A DNA stretch of 64,000 nucleotides. Origin: an uncultured Prevotellaceae bacterium (GTDB lineage: Bacteria; Bacteroidota; Bacteroidia; Bacteroidales; Bacteroidaceae). The position numbers and the translations under genes are program-made. Where the stretch lies: positions 19,096 through 83,095 of the forward strand of contig CACZVX010000012.1 of assembly GCA_902784755.1 (NCBI GenBank). Direction: 5' to 3'. Positions 16,867 through 25,618 of the stretch are shown here, piece by piece. Under the pieces are notes generated by a model. The model was not told where the DNA came from. It ran no database searches and saw nothing but the letters and a program-made list of their open reading frames with translations. Position 1 is the stretch's first letter; each line of letters starts with the position of its first letter.

Positions 16867-18843
16867 ATGAAAAAAAAATTTGTTATGACTATTGCTACAG
16901 CCCTATTGATTGGCAGTGGATTGCAGTCATGTCGCCCTGAGAAGAAAGGGCCGTCGGTTGATGAGAATGCCGCTCAGAAAGTTTATGTCGCTCCGGGTGA
17001 GTACGATGAGTTTTATGACTTCGTGTCTGGTGGATTCAGTGGTCAGGTAACTGTCTATGGTATTCCTTCCGGCCGTCTGCTAAAAGTCATTCCCGTATTT
17101 TCCCAAAATGGGGAGAATGGCTATGGTTATAACGAGGAAACCAAGGCCATGCTTGAGACCTCTTTCGGATTTGTGCCTTGGGATGACTCTCACCACATGC
17201 AACTCTCTCTTACGGATGCCATGTACGATGGTAAATGGGCATTTATCAATGCTAACAACACACCGCGTATAGCTCGAATCGACCTAAAGTCATTCCGCAC
17301 AGAGGAAATCATCGAGTTGCCGAACTCCGCAGGCAACCATGCGTCACCTTTCGTGACATGCAATACTGAGTATCTTGTTGCCGGCACTCGTTTCAGTGTT
17401 CCTGCCGACTATGAGAATGGTGATATCTCAATCGATGAATATAAGGATAAGTTCCGTGGTCATATCAGTTATGTAAAGGTTGAGAAAGATGGTACGATGA
17501 GTCTTGACTTCCAGCTAGCATTGCCCCCGTTCAACTATGACCTCAGCCACAGTGGTAAAAACGCCTCCTCAGACTGGAGTTTCTTTACCTGCTACAACTC
17601 GGAGAAGGCACACACACTGCTTGAGATTAACTCTGCCAAGAACGACAAGGATTATATACTCGCTATTAACTGGAAGAAGGCTGCAGAGCATGCTGCCAAA
17701 GGCGACTGCAAGGTACAGAATGCCAAGTACGCTCATAACAAACTGGATCCAAAGTCTGGTATTGCCAAGAGTGAGATCCTTGATAAGGTAAAAGTGATCG
17801 AAACCAGAGAGGTGAACGACTTCCTCTATCTCATCCCCTGTCCCAAGTCTCCTCACGGTTGTGACGTAGACCCGACCGGTGAGTATATCGTTGGTAATGG
17901 CAAGTTGGCTACGAACGTGCCGGTATTCAGTTTCAGCAAGATCCAGAAAGCTATTGAAGATAAGGCTTTTGATGGTCAGGTGGACGGTATCAACATAATC
18001 AAATACGAGGCAGCTCTCCATGGTGAGGTACAGGCTCCGGGTATTGGCTCTTTGCATACAGAGTTCGATGAGAAGGGTAATGCCTACACCAGCTTCTTCG
18101 TAAGCTCAGAGATTGTGAAGTGGAATGTGAAATCTCTTGAGATTCTCGACCGTATTCCTACTTATTATTCTATCGGTCACTTGTCAGTGATGGGTGGTGA
18201 CACCAAGAAACCATACGGAAAGTATGCCATCGCTTACAACAAGATTACCAAGGACCGTTTCCTTCCTACTGGTCCCGAGCTTTGTCAGGCTGCCCAGTTG
18301 TATGACATCAGTGGCGATAAGATGAAATTGATCCTTGAGTTCCCGACCATAGGAGAACCTCACTATGCTGTGGCCTGCGAAGCAAAGCTACTTCAGCCGA
18401 ACGTGGAGAAGTTCACTGCCCTTGCAGACAACACCAACCCCTATAAGATCAGTAGTATGAAGGAAGCACGTGTTGAACGTAAGGGTAATCGTGTGGATGT
18501 TTATATTGGTGCTATCCGTTCTCGCCTTGTTCCTGACAACATCGAGGGTATCAAGATGGGCGATGAGGTCTATTTGCACATCACCAACCTTGAGCAGGAG
18601 TGGGATATCCCACACGGATTCGCCGTAAAGGGTAATAACAATGCCGAAGTGCTCGTCATGCCGGGTGAGACAAACACGCTGAAGTGGATTCCTAATCGTG
18701 TTGGCATTATTCCATTCTATTGTACTGACTTCTGTTCAGCGCTCCACCAGGAGATGCAAGGTTACTTCCGTGTATCACCAGCAGGCAGTGCAACGCCGTT
18801 GAAGTTCTCTATCGACGACAAGGAAGTAAAAGAACTTAAATAA
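16867..18843 (+). CDS. nosZ: nitrous oxide reductase NosZ (clade II, Sec/lipoprotein type)
   Basis: Reduces N2O to N2 in the periplasm. 658 residues with a lipobox (GLQSC, Cys22) and no twin-arginine motif, which is the Sec-exported clade II form. All seven CuZ histidines can be assigned: His109 and His110 (DDSHH), His158 (GNHA), His330 (SPHG), His397 (SLHTEF), His438 (IGHL) and His499 (GEPH). The CuA site is intact: His583 (DIPHGF), then Cys619, Cys623, His627 and Met630 in YCTDFCSALHQEM. Both copper centres are therefore present and the enzyme should be active. The beta-propeller is followed by the cupredoxin domain. Start chosen at the first ATG giving a lipoprotein signal. First structural gene of a nosZ-B-L-D-F-Y cluster. 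Confidence 0.97.
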   Translation: MKKKFVMTIATALLIGSGLQSCRPEKKGPSVDENAAQKVYVAPGEYDEFYDFVSGGFSGQVTVYGIPSGRLLKVIPVFSQNGENGYGYNEETKAMLETSFGFVPWDDSHHMQLSLTDAMYDGKWAFINANNTPRIARIDLKSFRTEEIIELPNSAGNHASPFVTCNTEYLVAGTRFSVPADYENGDISIDEYKDKFRGHISYVKVEKDGTMSLDFQLALPPFNYDLSHSGKNASSDWSFFTCYNSEKAHTLLEINSAKNDKDYILAINWKKAAEHAAKGDCKVQNAKYAHNKLDPKSGIAKSEILDKVKVIETREVNDFLYLIPCPKSPHGCDVDPTGEYIVGNGKLATNVPVFSFSKIQKAIEDKAFDGQVDGINIIKYEAALHGEVQAPGIGSLHTEFDEKGNAYTSFFVSSEIVKWNVKSLEILDRIPTYYSIGHLSVMGGDTKKPYGKYAIAYNKITKDRFLPTGPELCQAAQLYDISGDKMKLILEFPTIGEPHYAVACEAKLLQPNVEKFTALADNTNPYKISSMKEARVERKGNRVDVYIGAIRSRLVPDNIEGIKMGDEVYLHITNLEQEWDIPHGFAVKGNNNAEVLVMPGETNTLKWIPNRVGIIPFYCTDFCSALHQEMQGYFRVSPAGSATPLKFSIDDKEVKELK

Positions 18844-18866
18844 CCCAATTAGAAAAATATTAGAAA

Positions 18867-19466
18867 ATGAATAAGTTGACAAAGACAGGAGTAATCCTGA
18901 TGATTCTTGCCGGTGTTCTTACGATCATCGCAGCATTCGTTCCACTATGGGTTATTGATCTGGATGCCCCACAGTATCCGGAAGGTTTGAAACTCATTAT
19001 CGGAGGTTTTGCCGGACTCTCTGGAAACCTCGACTCTGTGAACGACCTTAACCACTATGTGGGTATGGCACAGTTGCATGCAGAAGATTTCTGGGAGTTC
19101 GCAGTCTTACCGTGGATACTCATCGTACTTGGTGTGATCTTCATTATCACCGGTTTCTTAAAGAGTAAGAAACTCACCATCTGCAGTTTCATACTGTTGT
19201 GTCTCTTTGCCGTCCTCGGATTTATCGACTTCTTCCGTTGGGAGTACAACTATGGCCACAACCTCTCACCCGATGCACCGATCAAAATTCCCGGCGGTGA
19301 TTTCCAACCTCCACTGATCGGTTTCAAACAGTTAGCAAACTTCGAGGTTTTCTCATGGCCCGGTATTGGTGGATGGATATTAGTCATTGCCGGTATTCTG
19401 GTTGCCTTGGCTATCTTCTATGAGTTTGGCTTTTATGAAAAGATTTTCAAAAAAGCCAAGAAATGA
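18867..19466 (+). CDS. NosB-like membrane protein
   Basis: 199 residues with four hydrophobic segments (about 8-30, 75-95, 108-125 and 165-190) and a periplasmic-type loop between the first and second. Clade II nosZ genes are commonly followed by a membrane protein gene called nosB, of unproven function; size, topology and position fit. It starts 24 bases after nosZ and its end overlaps the nosL start. Confidence 0.65.
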   Translation: MNKLTKTGVILMILAGVLTIIAAFVPLWVIDLDAPQYPEGLKLIIGGFAGLSGNLDSVNDLNHYVGMAQLHAEDFWEFAVLPWILIVLGVIFIITGFLKSKKLTICSFILLCLFAVLGFIDFFRWEYNYGHNLSPDAPIKIPGGDFQPPLIGFKQLANFEVFSWPGIGGWILVIAGILVALAIFYEFGFYEKIFKKAKK

Positions 19467-19987
19467 AAAAAACGCTGAATAATATCAAGGTAGTGCCAGT
19501 AATCCTGCTGGCGCTCCTTTCCACAGCCTTCTTCACCGCTTGCAGTATAGACGACAGTCCCCTGCCCGTACAACTTGGAAAAGATGACTGTGTAGCCTGT
19601 CAGATGACCCTCATGGATGGGCATTTTGCCTGTGAGTATATTACTGACAAAGGGAAATGCCTTAAGTTCGACGATCTTTCCTGTCTCTTTAATTATCTGG
19701 CAAAAAACAACATTGCTGATAAGGAGGTACTGAAAATTTATGTCGGTGATTACCAGCATCCCGAGAATCTTATTGATTTGAAAACGGCTACTCTCGTGCT
19801 CGGTGTGGATATACAAAGTCCGATGGGTGGGGGTGTCGCTGCTTTCTCTGACAAAGACGAAGCCATCCGTTTCGCTGAGGAGACCAAGTCATCGGTACTC
19901 GACTCATGGACACGTTTGAAGAAAGGCAAGCATCTGGAGGATGGTATGCTGGGGAAAGATAATAAGGATATGCACATGAGAGAATAA
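19463..19987 (+). CDS. nosL: NosL copper chaperone lipoprotein
   Basis: 174 residues; lipobox FFTAC (Cys27). NosL signature DDCVACQMTLMDGHFACEY carries the Cys-x-x-Cys-x-Met copper(I) ligands, followed by GKCLKFDDLSCLFNYL. NosL delivers Cu(I) for assembly of the NosZ CuZ centre. The start overlaps the previous gene by 4 bases (ATGA), indicating translational coupling. Confidence 0.92.
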   Translation: MKKTLNNIKVVPVILLALLSTAFFTACSIDDSPLPVQLGKDDCVACQMTLMDGHFACEYITDKGKCLKFDDLSCLFNYLAKNNIADKEVLKIYVGDYQHPENLIDLKTATLVLGVDIQSPMGGGVAAFSDKDEAIRFAEETKSSVLDSWTRLKKGKHLEDGMLGKDNKDMHMRE

Positions 19988-20021
19988 AGAGAAAAGTAAG
20001 AACAAAATCTGTAAAACATCG

Positions 20022-20056
20022 AATGGGGCGATGGTGATGTGCATTATCGTCCCATT
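20022..20056 (+). other. intercistronic hairpin between nosL and nosD
   Basis: AATGGGGCGAT pairs with ATCGTCCCATT (one G.T pair) around a 13-base loop. There is no strong T run, so mRNA processing or partial attenuation is more likely than full termination. Confidence 0.5.
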
Positions 20057-20077
20057 TCTCATTAAATACCACGCAGG

Positions 20078-21322
20078 ATGAACATACTATCACTGAAGAA
20101 AGCACTATTGTGTCTGTTCCTACCAACGATCATGGTCACACAAGCCACGACCCTCAAGGTGGGAAAAGGACAATCTTTTACTACTATTACACAGGCTTTG
20201 GAGAAGGCCGCTACCGGTGATATCATCCTTGTCACCAAAGGAGTATATAAGGAATGTTTCACCATACGCAAATCCATCGTACTCAGAGGAGAAAATTTAC
20301 CCATCATTGACGGACAACAGAAAGGTACGGTCATCGATATCAGATGCGATAATGTCACTGTGGAGGGGCTACACGTCATCAACTCCGGCCGTTCCTCTTT
20401 GCGCGACTACTGTGGTATTAAGGTGGAAGATGCGAGAAACGTAATAATACGTGATAACAAGATGCGCTCTAATCAGTTCAGTATCCAACTTATGAACAGT
20501 ACTGACAGTGAAGTTGTCGGTAATGATGTAGAGAGTGATATCTTCGAGATGCAGGTGATGGGCAATGCCATACACTGCTGGAAATGTGAGCGAATTCACA
20601 TCCATCACAATACTGTGGGACATAACCGCGATGGTATCTACCTCGAGTTCGTCTACGAATCGGATATCCATCACAACTTCGTAACAAACTGTGAGCGTTA
20701 CGGATTGCATTTTATGTTTTCACACTTTAATAAATATTTCGACAACCACTTTGTGGGGAGTAAAGCCGGTGTAGCGGTAATGTATACCCATGATGTTGAG
20801 ATGTACAACAACATTTTTGAACAGTGCCAGGGAGGTTCATCCTATGGACTTTTGCTCAAAGAGATTCAGCGTGGGTACATTCATAACAACAGAATACGTA
20901 ATAACACGGTGGGCGTACTGATGGACGGTGGTGTGGAATTGAATATCAAGAATAATGAGTTTCGGCAAAACGGATGGGGTATGCGTGTCGTCGCCAGTTC
21001 CACCAATGATACCATTCATTGCAATAACTTCATCGGCAACACCTTCGATATCTCCACCAACGGATCGTTTAACAGCAATGTCTTCGACGGCAATTATTGG
21101 GATAAGAACAATGGCTACGACCTAAATAACGATGGGGTAAGCGATGTTCCATACCACATGCTCAGTCTTTTCTCCACCCTCGCAGAAAAGAATCAGACCA
21201 TCCTCGTCTTCTTCCGCAGTTTCCTCATGACACTTATGGAGCAAAGCGAAAAACTATTGCCATCGATAACACCCGACAACTACGTCGATAATCGACCTAT
21301 TCTCAAACCCTTCGAAATATGA
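20078..21322 (+). CDS. nosD: NosD copper-site maturation protein
   Basis: 414 residues, exported (signal peptide to about residue 24). Right-handed beta-helix of the CASH/NosD family with repeated strands rich in Asn and His (VIIRDNKMRSN, IHIHHNTVGHNRDGIYLE, HHNFVTNCERYGLHF, GNYWDKNNGYDLNNDGVSD). NosD works with the NosF/NosY transporter in maturation of the NosZ CuZ centre. Its stop overlaps the nosF start. Confidence 0.93.
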   Translation: MNILSLKKALLCLFLPTIMVTQATTLKVGKGQSFTTITQALEKAATGDIILVTKGVYKECFTIRKSIVLRGENLPIIDGQQKGTVIDIRCDNVTVEGLHVINSGRSSLRDYCGIKVEDARNVIIRDNKMRSNQFSIQLMNSTDSEVVGNDVESDIFEMQVMGNAIHCWKCERIHIHHNTVGHNRDGIYLEFVYESDIHHNFVTNCERYGLHFMFSHFNKYFDNHFVGSKAGVAVMYTHDVEMYNNIFEQCQGGSSYGLLLKEIQRGYIHNNRIRNNTVGVLMDGGVELNIKNNEFRQNGWGMRVVASSTNDTIHCNNFIGNTFDISTNGSFNSNVFDGNYWDKNNGYDLNNDGVSDVPYHMLSLFSTLAEKNQTILVFFRSFLMTLMEQSEKLLPSITPDNYVDNRPILKPFEI

Positions 21323-22035
21323 TATCCATTCAAAACCTTAACAAATATTACGGTAAGCTACATGTACTTCGCGACATTAATCTCGAGCTCAACAATGGTG
21401 AGTGTGTGGCATTCATTGGTCCAAATGGATGCGGGAAGACCACACTTATGAAATGTATTCTTGGACTTGTCAAACCACATTCGGGAAAGGTGCTCGTCAA
21501 TGGATATAACGTACAGGATAACCCCTTGTGTCGTGCAGACATCGGTTTCATGCCACAGAAAAGTAGTTTCCCGGAGAATATGACCGTAGGACAGACCATC
21601 AGTACATTGCTCAATGTGAGAAAATACCAAGGACAACTCGACAAGGAACTGTATGACAGGTTCAACATCCCATCAATTGCTAACAAACGTACAAATGCGC
21701 TATCGGGCGGTACCAGTCAAAAAGTAAATGCAGCCGTGGCATTTCTCTTTCGCCCGCAGATACTTATTCTCGATGAGCCAGCCGCATCCCTTGACCCTAT
21801 TACCTCCGAGATACTCAAAGAGAAGATTCAGAAAGAGAAAGCAAAAGGAAAACTCATCTTCATAACCTCACATATCCTTAGTGAACTTGAAGACCTTGCT
21901 ACACATATTGTCTTTATGGAGGAAGGCAAACTCATTCTCCATCACTCTGTGGAAGAATTACAGCAACTCACAGGCGAGAAGTCAATAGCCAAGTCAATCA
22001 TGAAAATTCTCAGCGACAATGAAATCAATCGTTAA
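21319..22035 (+). CDS. nosF: NosF ABC transporter ATPase
   Basis: 238 residues. Walker A GPNGCGKTT (about 34-42), signature LSGGTSQKV, Walker B LILDEP, and the switch His in FITSH. It pairs with NosY to power NosD-linked maturation of NosZ. ATGA overlap with nosD and a 17-base overlap with nosY. Confidence 0.93.
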   Translation: MISIQNLNKYYGKLHVLRDINLELNNGECVAFIGPNGCGKTTLMKCILGLVKPHSGKVLVNGYNVQDNPLCRADIGFMPQKSSFPENMTVGQTISTLLNVRKYQGQLDKELYDRFNIPSIANKRTNALSGGTSQKVNAAVAFLFRPQILILDEPAASLDPITSEILKEKIQKEKAKGKLIFITSHILSELEDLATHIVFMEEGKLILHHSVEELQQLTGEKSIAKSIMKILSDNEINR

Positions 22036-22786
22036 GACAATCTTCTTGGACAATGTCAAGAGTAAAATCGTCATCATCTACTTTGTGATGCTTTCCTTGA
22101 TATCATGGACAGCCTTATTGCTCGAGGACAGCGAGGCTAAGGGAACTCTCACCATGTTGAACATCCTACTGTTCGTCATACCTCTCATGGCACTCCTCTA
22201 TAGCACTATCTACTTGTACAATTCCCGGGAATTCGTTGTGCTCTTACTCAGTCAACCCCTCAGACGCAGTCAGATATGGCATTCCCTTTTCAGTGGTGTG
22301 GCAGGCAGTCTTTGCATTGCCTTTCTCTTGGGATCCGGCATCCCCGTGCTCCTCTACCTTTCCGCGGGTACCGCTACAGTGCTTATCATTATGGGCATGG
22401 TTATTACACTCATCTTTAACGCTCTGGCATTCCTCACCACCATTCTTTCAACGGACAAGACACGTGGTATAGGCGCAGCAATCTTGTTATGGCTCTTTTT
22501 CACGATGATTTACGATGCGTTACTGCTGTATATCATCATGATCTTTTCCGACTATCCCATCGAAAGACCCATCACCACTCTATTAATGCTGAATCCCCTT
22601 GACATGGTGCGTTTTCAGGTGATCCTGAAGATGGATGTTTCGGCTATGATGGGGTATTCAGGTGCTGCATTCAAGGAGTTCCTAGGAGAAACGTTGGGTA
22701 CTATCATATCAACGCTGCTGCTACTTCTATGGATTGTTGTTCCTTACCTTCTTTCCCTCATAATCTTCAAAAGGAAAGACTTGTAA
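22019..22786 (+). CDS. nosY: NosY ABC transporter permease
   Basis: 255 residues with six hydrophobic segments (about 15-35, 45-68, 95-115, 120-143, 155-178 and 228-250), as in ABC-2 type permeases. Adjacent to and overlapping nosF. Last gene of the nos locus; no intrinsic terminator follows directly, only the 22-bp repeat array. Confidence 0.9.
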   Translation: MKSIVKTIFLDNVKSKIVIIYFVMLSLISWTALLLEDSEAKGTLTMLNILLFVIPLMALLYSTIYLYNSREFVVLLLSQPLRRSQIWHSLFSGVAGSLCIAFLLGSGIPVLLYLSAGTATVLIIMGMVITLIFNALAFLTTILSTDKTRGIGAAILLWLFFTMIYDALLLYIIMIFSDYPIERPITTLLMLNPLDMVRFQVILKMDVSAMMGYSGAAFKEFLGETLGTIISTLLLLLWIVVPYLLSLIIFKRKDL

Positions 22787-22805
22787 AGTGTCTTTCTTTA
22801 TTAGC

Positions 22806-22893
22806 AATTTAGACTAAATTGCTAAACAAATTAGACTAAATTGCAAAGTAAATTAGACTAAATTGCTGAGCAAATTAGACTAAATTACTTTTC
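22806..22893. repeat. 22-bp tandem repeat array, 4 units
   Basis: The word AGACTAAATT (last copy AGACTAAATTAC) recurs at 22811, 22833, 22855 and 22877, an exact 22-base period. Units such as AATTAGACTAAATTGCTGAG resemble the last units of the array at 15562-15737, which also has a 22-base period. Confidence 0.85.
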
Positions 22894-22972
22894 ATATAAT
22901 AATCAAATGAAATACCTTTATGCGTGATATTGCCCGTTTCTTTTTGAGATACTCCCGTTCGACAAAGCAAAT

Positions 22973-23121
22973 TTTGCATTTGTGCTCACTTAATCGTATC
23001 TCTGGCTTCGCCGAAGATACTCACGTTCGACAAAGCAAATTAAAACAAGTTTTATTTGCATTTGTGCTCACTTAATCGTATCTTTTTCTTTTGCATTTGT
23101 GCTCACTTAATCGTATCTTTG
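22973..23121 (+). promoter_or_regulatory. triplicated promoter segment upstream of GH31
   Basis: TTTG-N20-TANNTTTG-like units occur three times: 22973-23004 (-7 TATCTCTG), 23055-23086 (TATCTTTT) and 23090-23121 (TATCTTTG, perfect). The N20 spacer CATTTGTGCTCACTTAATCG is identical in all three. A preceding block ending CGTTCGACAAAGCAAAT is also repeated (22946-22972 and 23013-23040). Only the last copy has a full consensus. It ends 7 bases before the ATG, so the transcript should be almost leaderless. Confidence 0.75.
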
Positions 23122-23128
23122 CAGCATT

Positions 23129-25522
23129 ATGAATAAAAAAATCTATTTAATACTAATCCTTGCGCTGATAAGCGTGCGTGGCTTGGTGAAGATCAATGCC
23201 CAGAATACCGAAGTAATCTACTTTTCGCCCAACATCGTCAGGGTGGTGAAAACACCGACGGATGCGAAGGTTGAACATCACAGTTGGGTGGTGAAGGCCA
23301 AACCTCAAACTGGAAATGCAAAGAATGTGTTGGTGAAAAAAGATGAGATTGGACGTCTGATTTTTACCGACAAGAAAGGTAACGTGTTGTTGCGAGAAGG
23401 CGGTGCTGCCTTCCGTCCGATTACGGAGGGCGTTGACAAGGGCCGATACCGTGTGATTCAGAGTTTTGAGATGGATGAGCAGGAACCCATCTATGGTTTG
23501 GGCATGCTACAAAACGGCAAGATGAACCAACGAGGCGAAAACCGGCGGATGATGCAGAGTAATCTGGAGGATTATGCCCATTTCTTCCAAAGCATCAAGG
23601 GATATGGTGTCTATTGGGACAACTATTCGCCAACAGCGGTGAACGACGATGGACGGACGCTGAAACTGGAATCGGAAGTTGGCGAACTGGTGGACTATTA
23701 TTTCATCTACGGTGAGAATGCCGATGGTGTGATTAGTGGGATGCGATGGCTGACGGGCAAGGTGCCCATGCTACCACTCTGGACATACGGTTTCCATCAG
23801 AGCCGGGAACGCTATAAGAGTAGCCGTGAACTGCTGGGGGTGGTAGATACCTATCAGAAGACAGGCGTACCTCTTGATGGTATCATTCAGGACTGGCAAT
23901 ATTGGGGCAATAACTACCTGTGGAATTCGATGGAGTTTTGCAATGAGGAGTTCAGCAACTATCAGCAGATGATAGACCGCGTGCACCAGCAGGGCAAACA
24001 TATTAACATCAGTATCTGGGCTAGTTTCGGCCCTATGACCAAACCTTATAGAGACCTCGCTGAAAAAGGTTTGCTCTACGATTTTACAACTTGGCCACAG
24101 AGCGGACTCACTTTCTGGCCTCCCCGCAAGGACTATCCCAGTGGTGTGCGTGTGTATGATCCTTATAGCAAGGAAGCCCGCGATATCTACTGGCGGCATC
24201 TGACCCGTTTGCACGATGCTGGTATCGACGCGTGGTGGATGGATTCCACGGATCCCGATCATCTGGATAGTCAGGAGAGTGACTACGATGAAGTGCGCCC
24301 TGTGACCGATCCTGTCACGGGAGAAGAACAGAAGGTGTCTTGGCGCTCGGTGCGTAATATTTTCCCGCTAGCTACCGTGGAGGGTGTGTATGACCATCAG
24401 CGGGCTGTTGATAAGAATAAGCGTGTGTTTATTCTCACCCGCAGTTATTTCAGCGGACAACAGCGCACGGGAGCCATGTCGTGGAGTGGTGATGTGGGTT
24501 CCTCATGGGATAGTTTCCGCAAGCAGGTTCCTCTCTGTCTGAACCACACGCTGACGGCTAATCCCAATGTGAATACGGATATTGGTGGTTTCTTTGCCAA
24601 TGCCTATAACAAGACTTCGCAAGACAACACAGCGACGAAGAACCCGCTTTTTCAGGAACTCTATGTGCGCTGGATGCAGTTCGGACTGTTCTGTCCGATG
24701 ATGCGCAGCCACGGTACGGAGGTATGGCGAGAGATTTATCATTATGGCAAACCCGGAGAGCCCGTTTATGATGCGTTGCTTTCGGCCATCAAGATGCGCT
24801 ATCAATTACTACCTTATATTTATAGTACTGCTTGGCAGGTAAGTCAGAACGACGACAGTTTTATGCGTGCTTTGTTGATGGACTTCAAGGAAGATGCTAA
24901 GACTTGGGATAATCAGCGTGAGTTCCTCTTCGGCCGTTCGATGCTGGTAGCTCCAGTGGTGGAGGCACTTTATACACCGGAAGTGGCCAATCCTACGAAT
25001 GAGATTTCGGGATGGGACCGCAATAATAAGAAACTTTATCAGGAAGGTTTTACGGCTGACTGGACAGCTAAGAAGACCTACGATGTTTATTTGCCGCAGG
25101 GAGCGCAATGGTATGACTACTGGACGAATGAACGTCTGGATGGCGGACAGACGGTGAAGGCAGACGGTACGCTGGCCCATTGTCCGGTCTACGTGAAGGC
25201 GGGCAGCATCCTGCCACTTTGCAAGAAGGAGGTGATGAATGCTATTATCTCTGACTGGCAGACGCTTGATGTGACGGTTTATCCCGGAGCTGATGCAGCC
25301 TTTACACTCTATGAGGATGAGGGAGATAATTACAATTATGAACAAGGCGATTACAGCCTGATTCCCATGACATGGAATGACCGCAAGCGGACATTGACTT
25401 TTGGACCGCGAACAGGCTCCTTTAAAGGAATGCAGGAAAGTCGCATTTTCCGTATTCAGTTGCCAGGCGGTGAAGTGAAGACTGTGGAATATGATGGGAA
25501 GAAGAAGGAAGTGAAGTTTTAA
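23129..25522 (+). CDS. GH31 alpha-xylosidase/alpha-glucosidase family enzyme
   Basis: 797 residues with signal peptide to about residue 24 (NAQ). The GH31 TIM barrel has nucleophile Asp372 in WWMDSTDPDH and acid/base Asp455 in SWSGDVGSSW; GIIQDWQYWG and MMRSHGTEVWRE also match. C-terminal beta-sandwich domains follow. The sequence style (WMDSTDPD rather than WxDMNE) fits the bacterial xylosidase/xylanase-associated branch. Likely trims alpha-xylosyl or alpha-glucosyl units; specificity unproven. It stands alone behind its own promoter. Confidence 0.85.
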   Translation: MNKKIYLILILALISVRGLVKINAQNTEVIYFSPNIVRVVKTPTDAKVEHHSWVVKAKPQTGNAKNVLVKKDEIGRLIFTDKKGNVLLREGGAAFRPITEGVDKGRYRVIQSFEMDEQEPIYGLGMLQNGKMNQRGENRRMMQSNLEDYAHFFQSIKGYGVYWDNYSPTAVNDDGRTLKLESEVGELVDYYFIYGENADGVISGMRWLTGKVPMLPLWTYGFHQSRERYKSSRELLGVVDTYQKTGVPLDGIIQDWQYWGNNYLWNSMEFCNEEFSNYQQMIDRVHQQGKHINISIWASFGPMTKPYRDLAEKGLLYDFTTWPQSGLTFWPPRKDYPSGVRVYDPYSKEARDIYWRHLTRLHDAGIDAWWMDSTDPDHLDSQESDYDEVRPVTDPVTGEEQKVSWRSVRNIFPLATVEGVYDHQRAVDKNKRVFILTRSYFSGQQRTGAMSWSGDVGSSWDSFRKQVPLCLNHTLTANPNVNTDIGGFFANAYNKTSQDNTATKNPLFQELYVRWMQFGLFCPMMRSHGTEVWREIYHYGKPGEPVYDALLSAIKMRYQLLPYIYSTAWQVSQNDDSFMRALLMDFKEDAKTWDNQREFLFGRSMLVAPVVEALYTPEVANPTNEISGWDRNNKKLYQEGFTADWTAKKTYDVYLPQGAQWYDYWTNERLDGGQTVKADGTLAHCPVYVKAGSILPLCKKEVMNAIISDWQTLDVTVYPGADAAFTLYEDEGDNYNYEQGDYSLIPMTWNDRKRTLTFGPRTGSFKGMQESRIFRIQLPGGEVKTVEYDGKKKEVKF

Positions 25523-25538
25523 TTTTCAACCTTAACGT

Positions 25539-25586
25539 TAACCCTAACCTTAACTTCTTGTGTATTTAAAGTTAAGGTTAGGGTTA
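25539..25586. terminator. bidirectional terminator between convergent genes
   Basis: TAACCCTAACCTTAACTT (25539-25556) pairs perfectly over 18 bp with AAGTTAAGGTTAGGGTTA (25569-25586) around a 12-base loop. It lies between the convergent GH31 and GH10 genes, but is built of repeat hexamers and lacks a clear T tract. Confidence 0.6.
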
Positions 25587-25618
25587 TCGTTATCGTTAGG
25601 GTTAGGGTTATCGTTATC
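25571..25618 (+). repeat. telomere-like hexamer array GTTAGG/GTTATC x8
   Basis: Eight hexamers in register: GTTAAG, GTTAGG, GTTATC, GTTATC, GTTAGG, GTTAGG, GTTATC, GTTATC. The array runs into the stop codon of the minus-strand GH10 gene. Confidence 0.85.

Larger units (their letters stand above)
22787..23128. other. gap between nosY and the GH31 gene
   Basis: 342 bases without a gene. It contains the four-unit 22-bp array (22806-22893) and a duplicated/triplicated promoter segment (22946-23121). Confidence 0.6.

Noticed and set aside
25571-25618. Eukaryotic telomere or contamination
   Set aside because: Hexamers are mixed GTTAGG/GTTATC, short, and embedded between typical Bacteroidota genes, with related words at two other sites.
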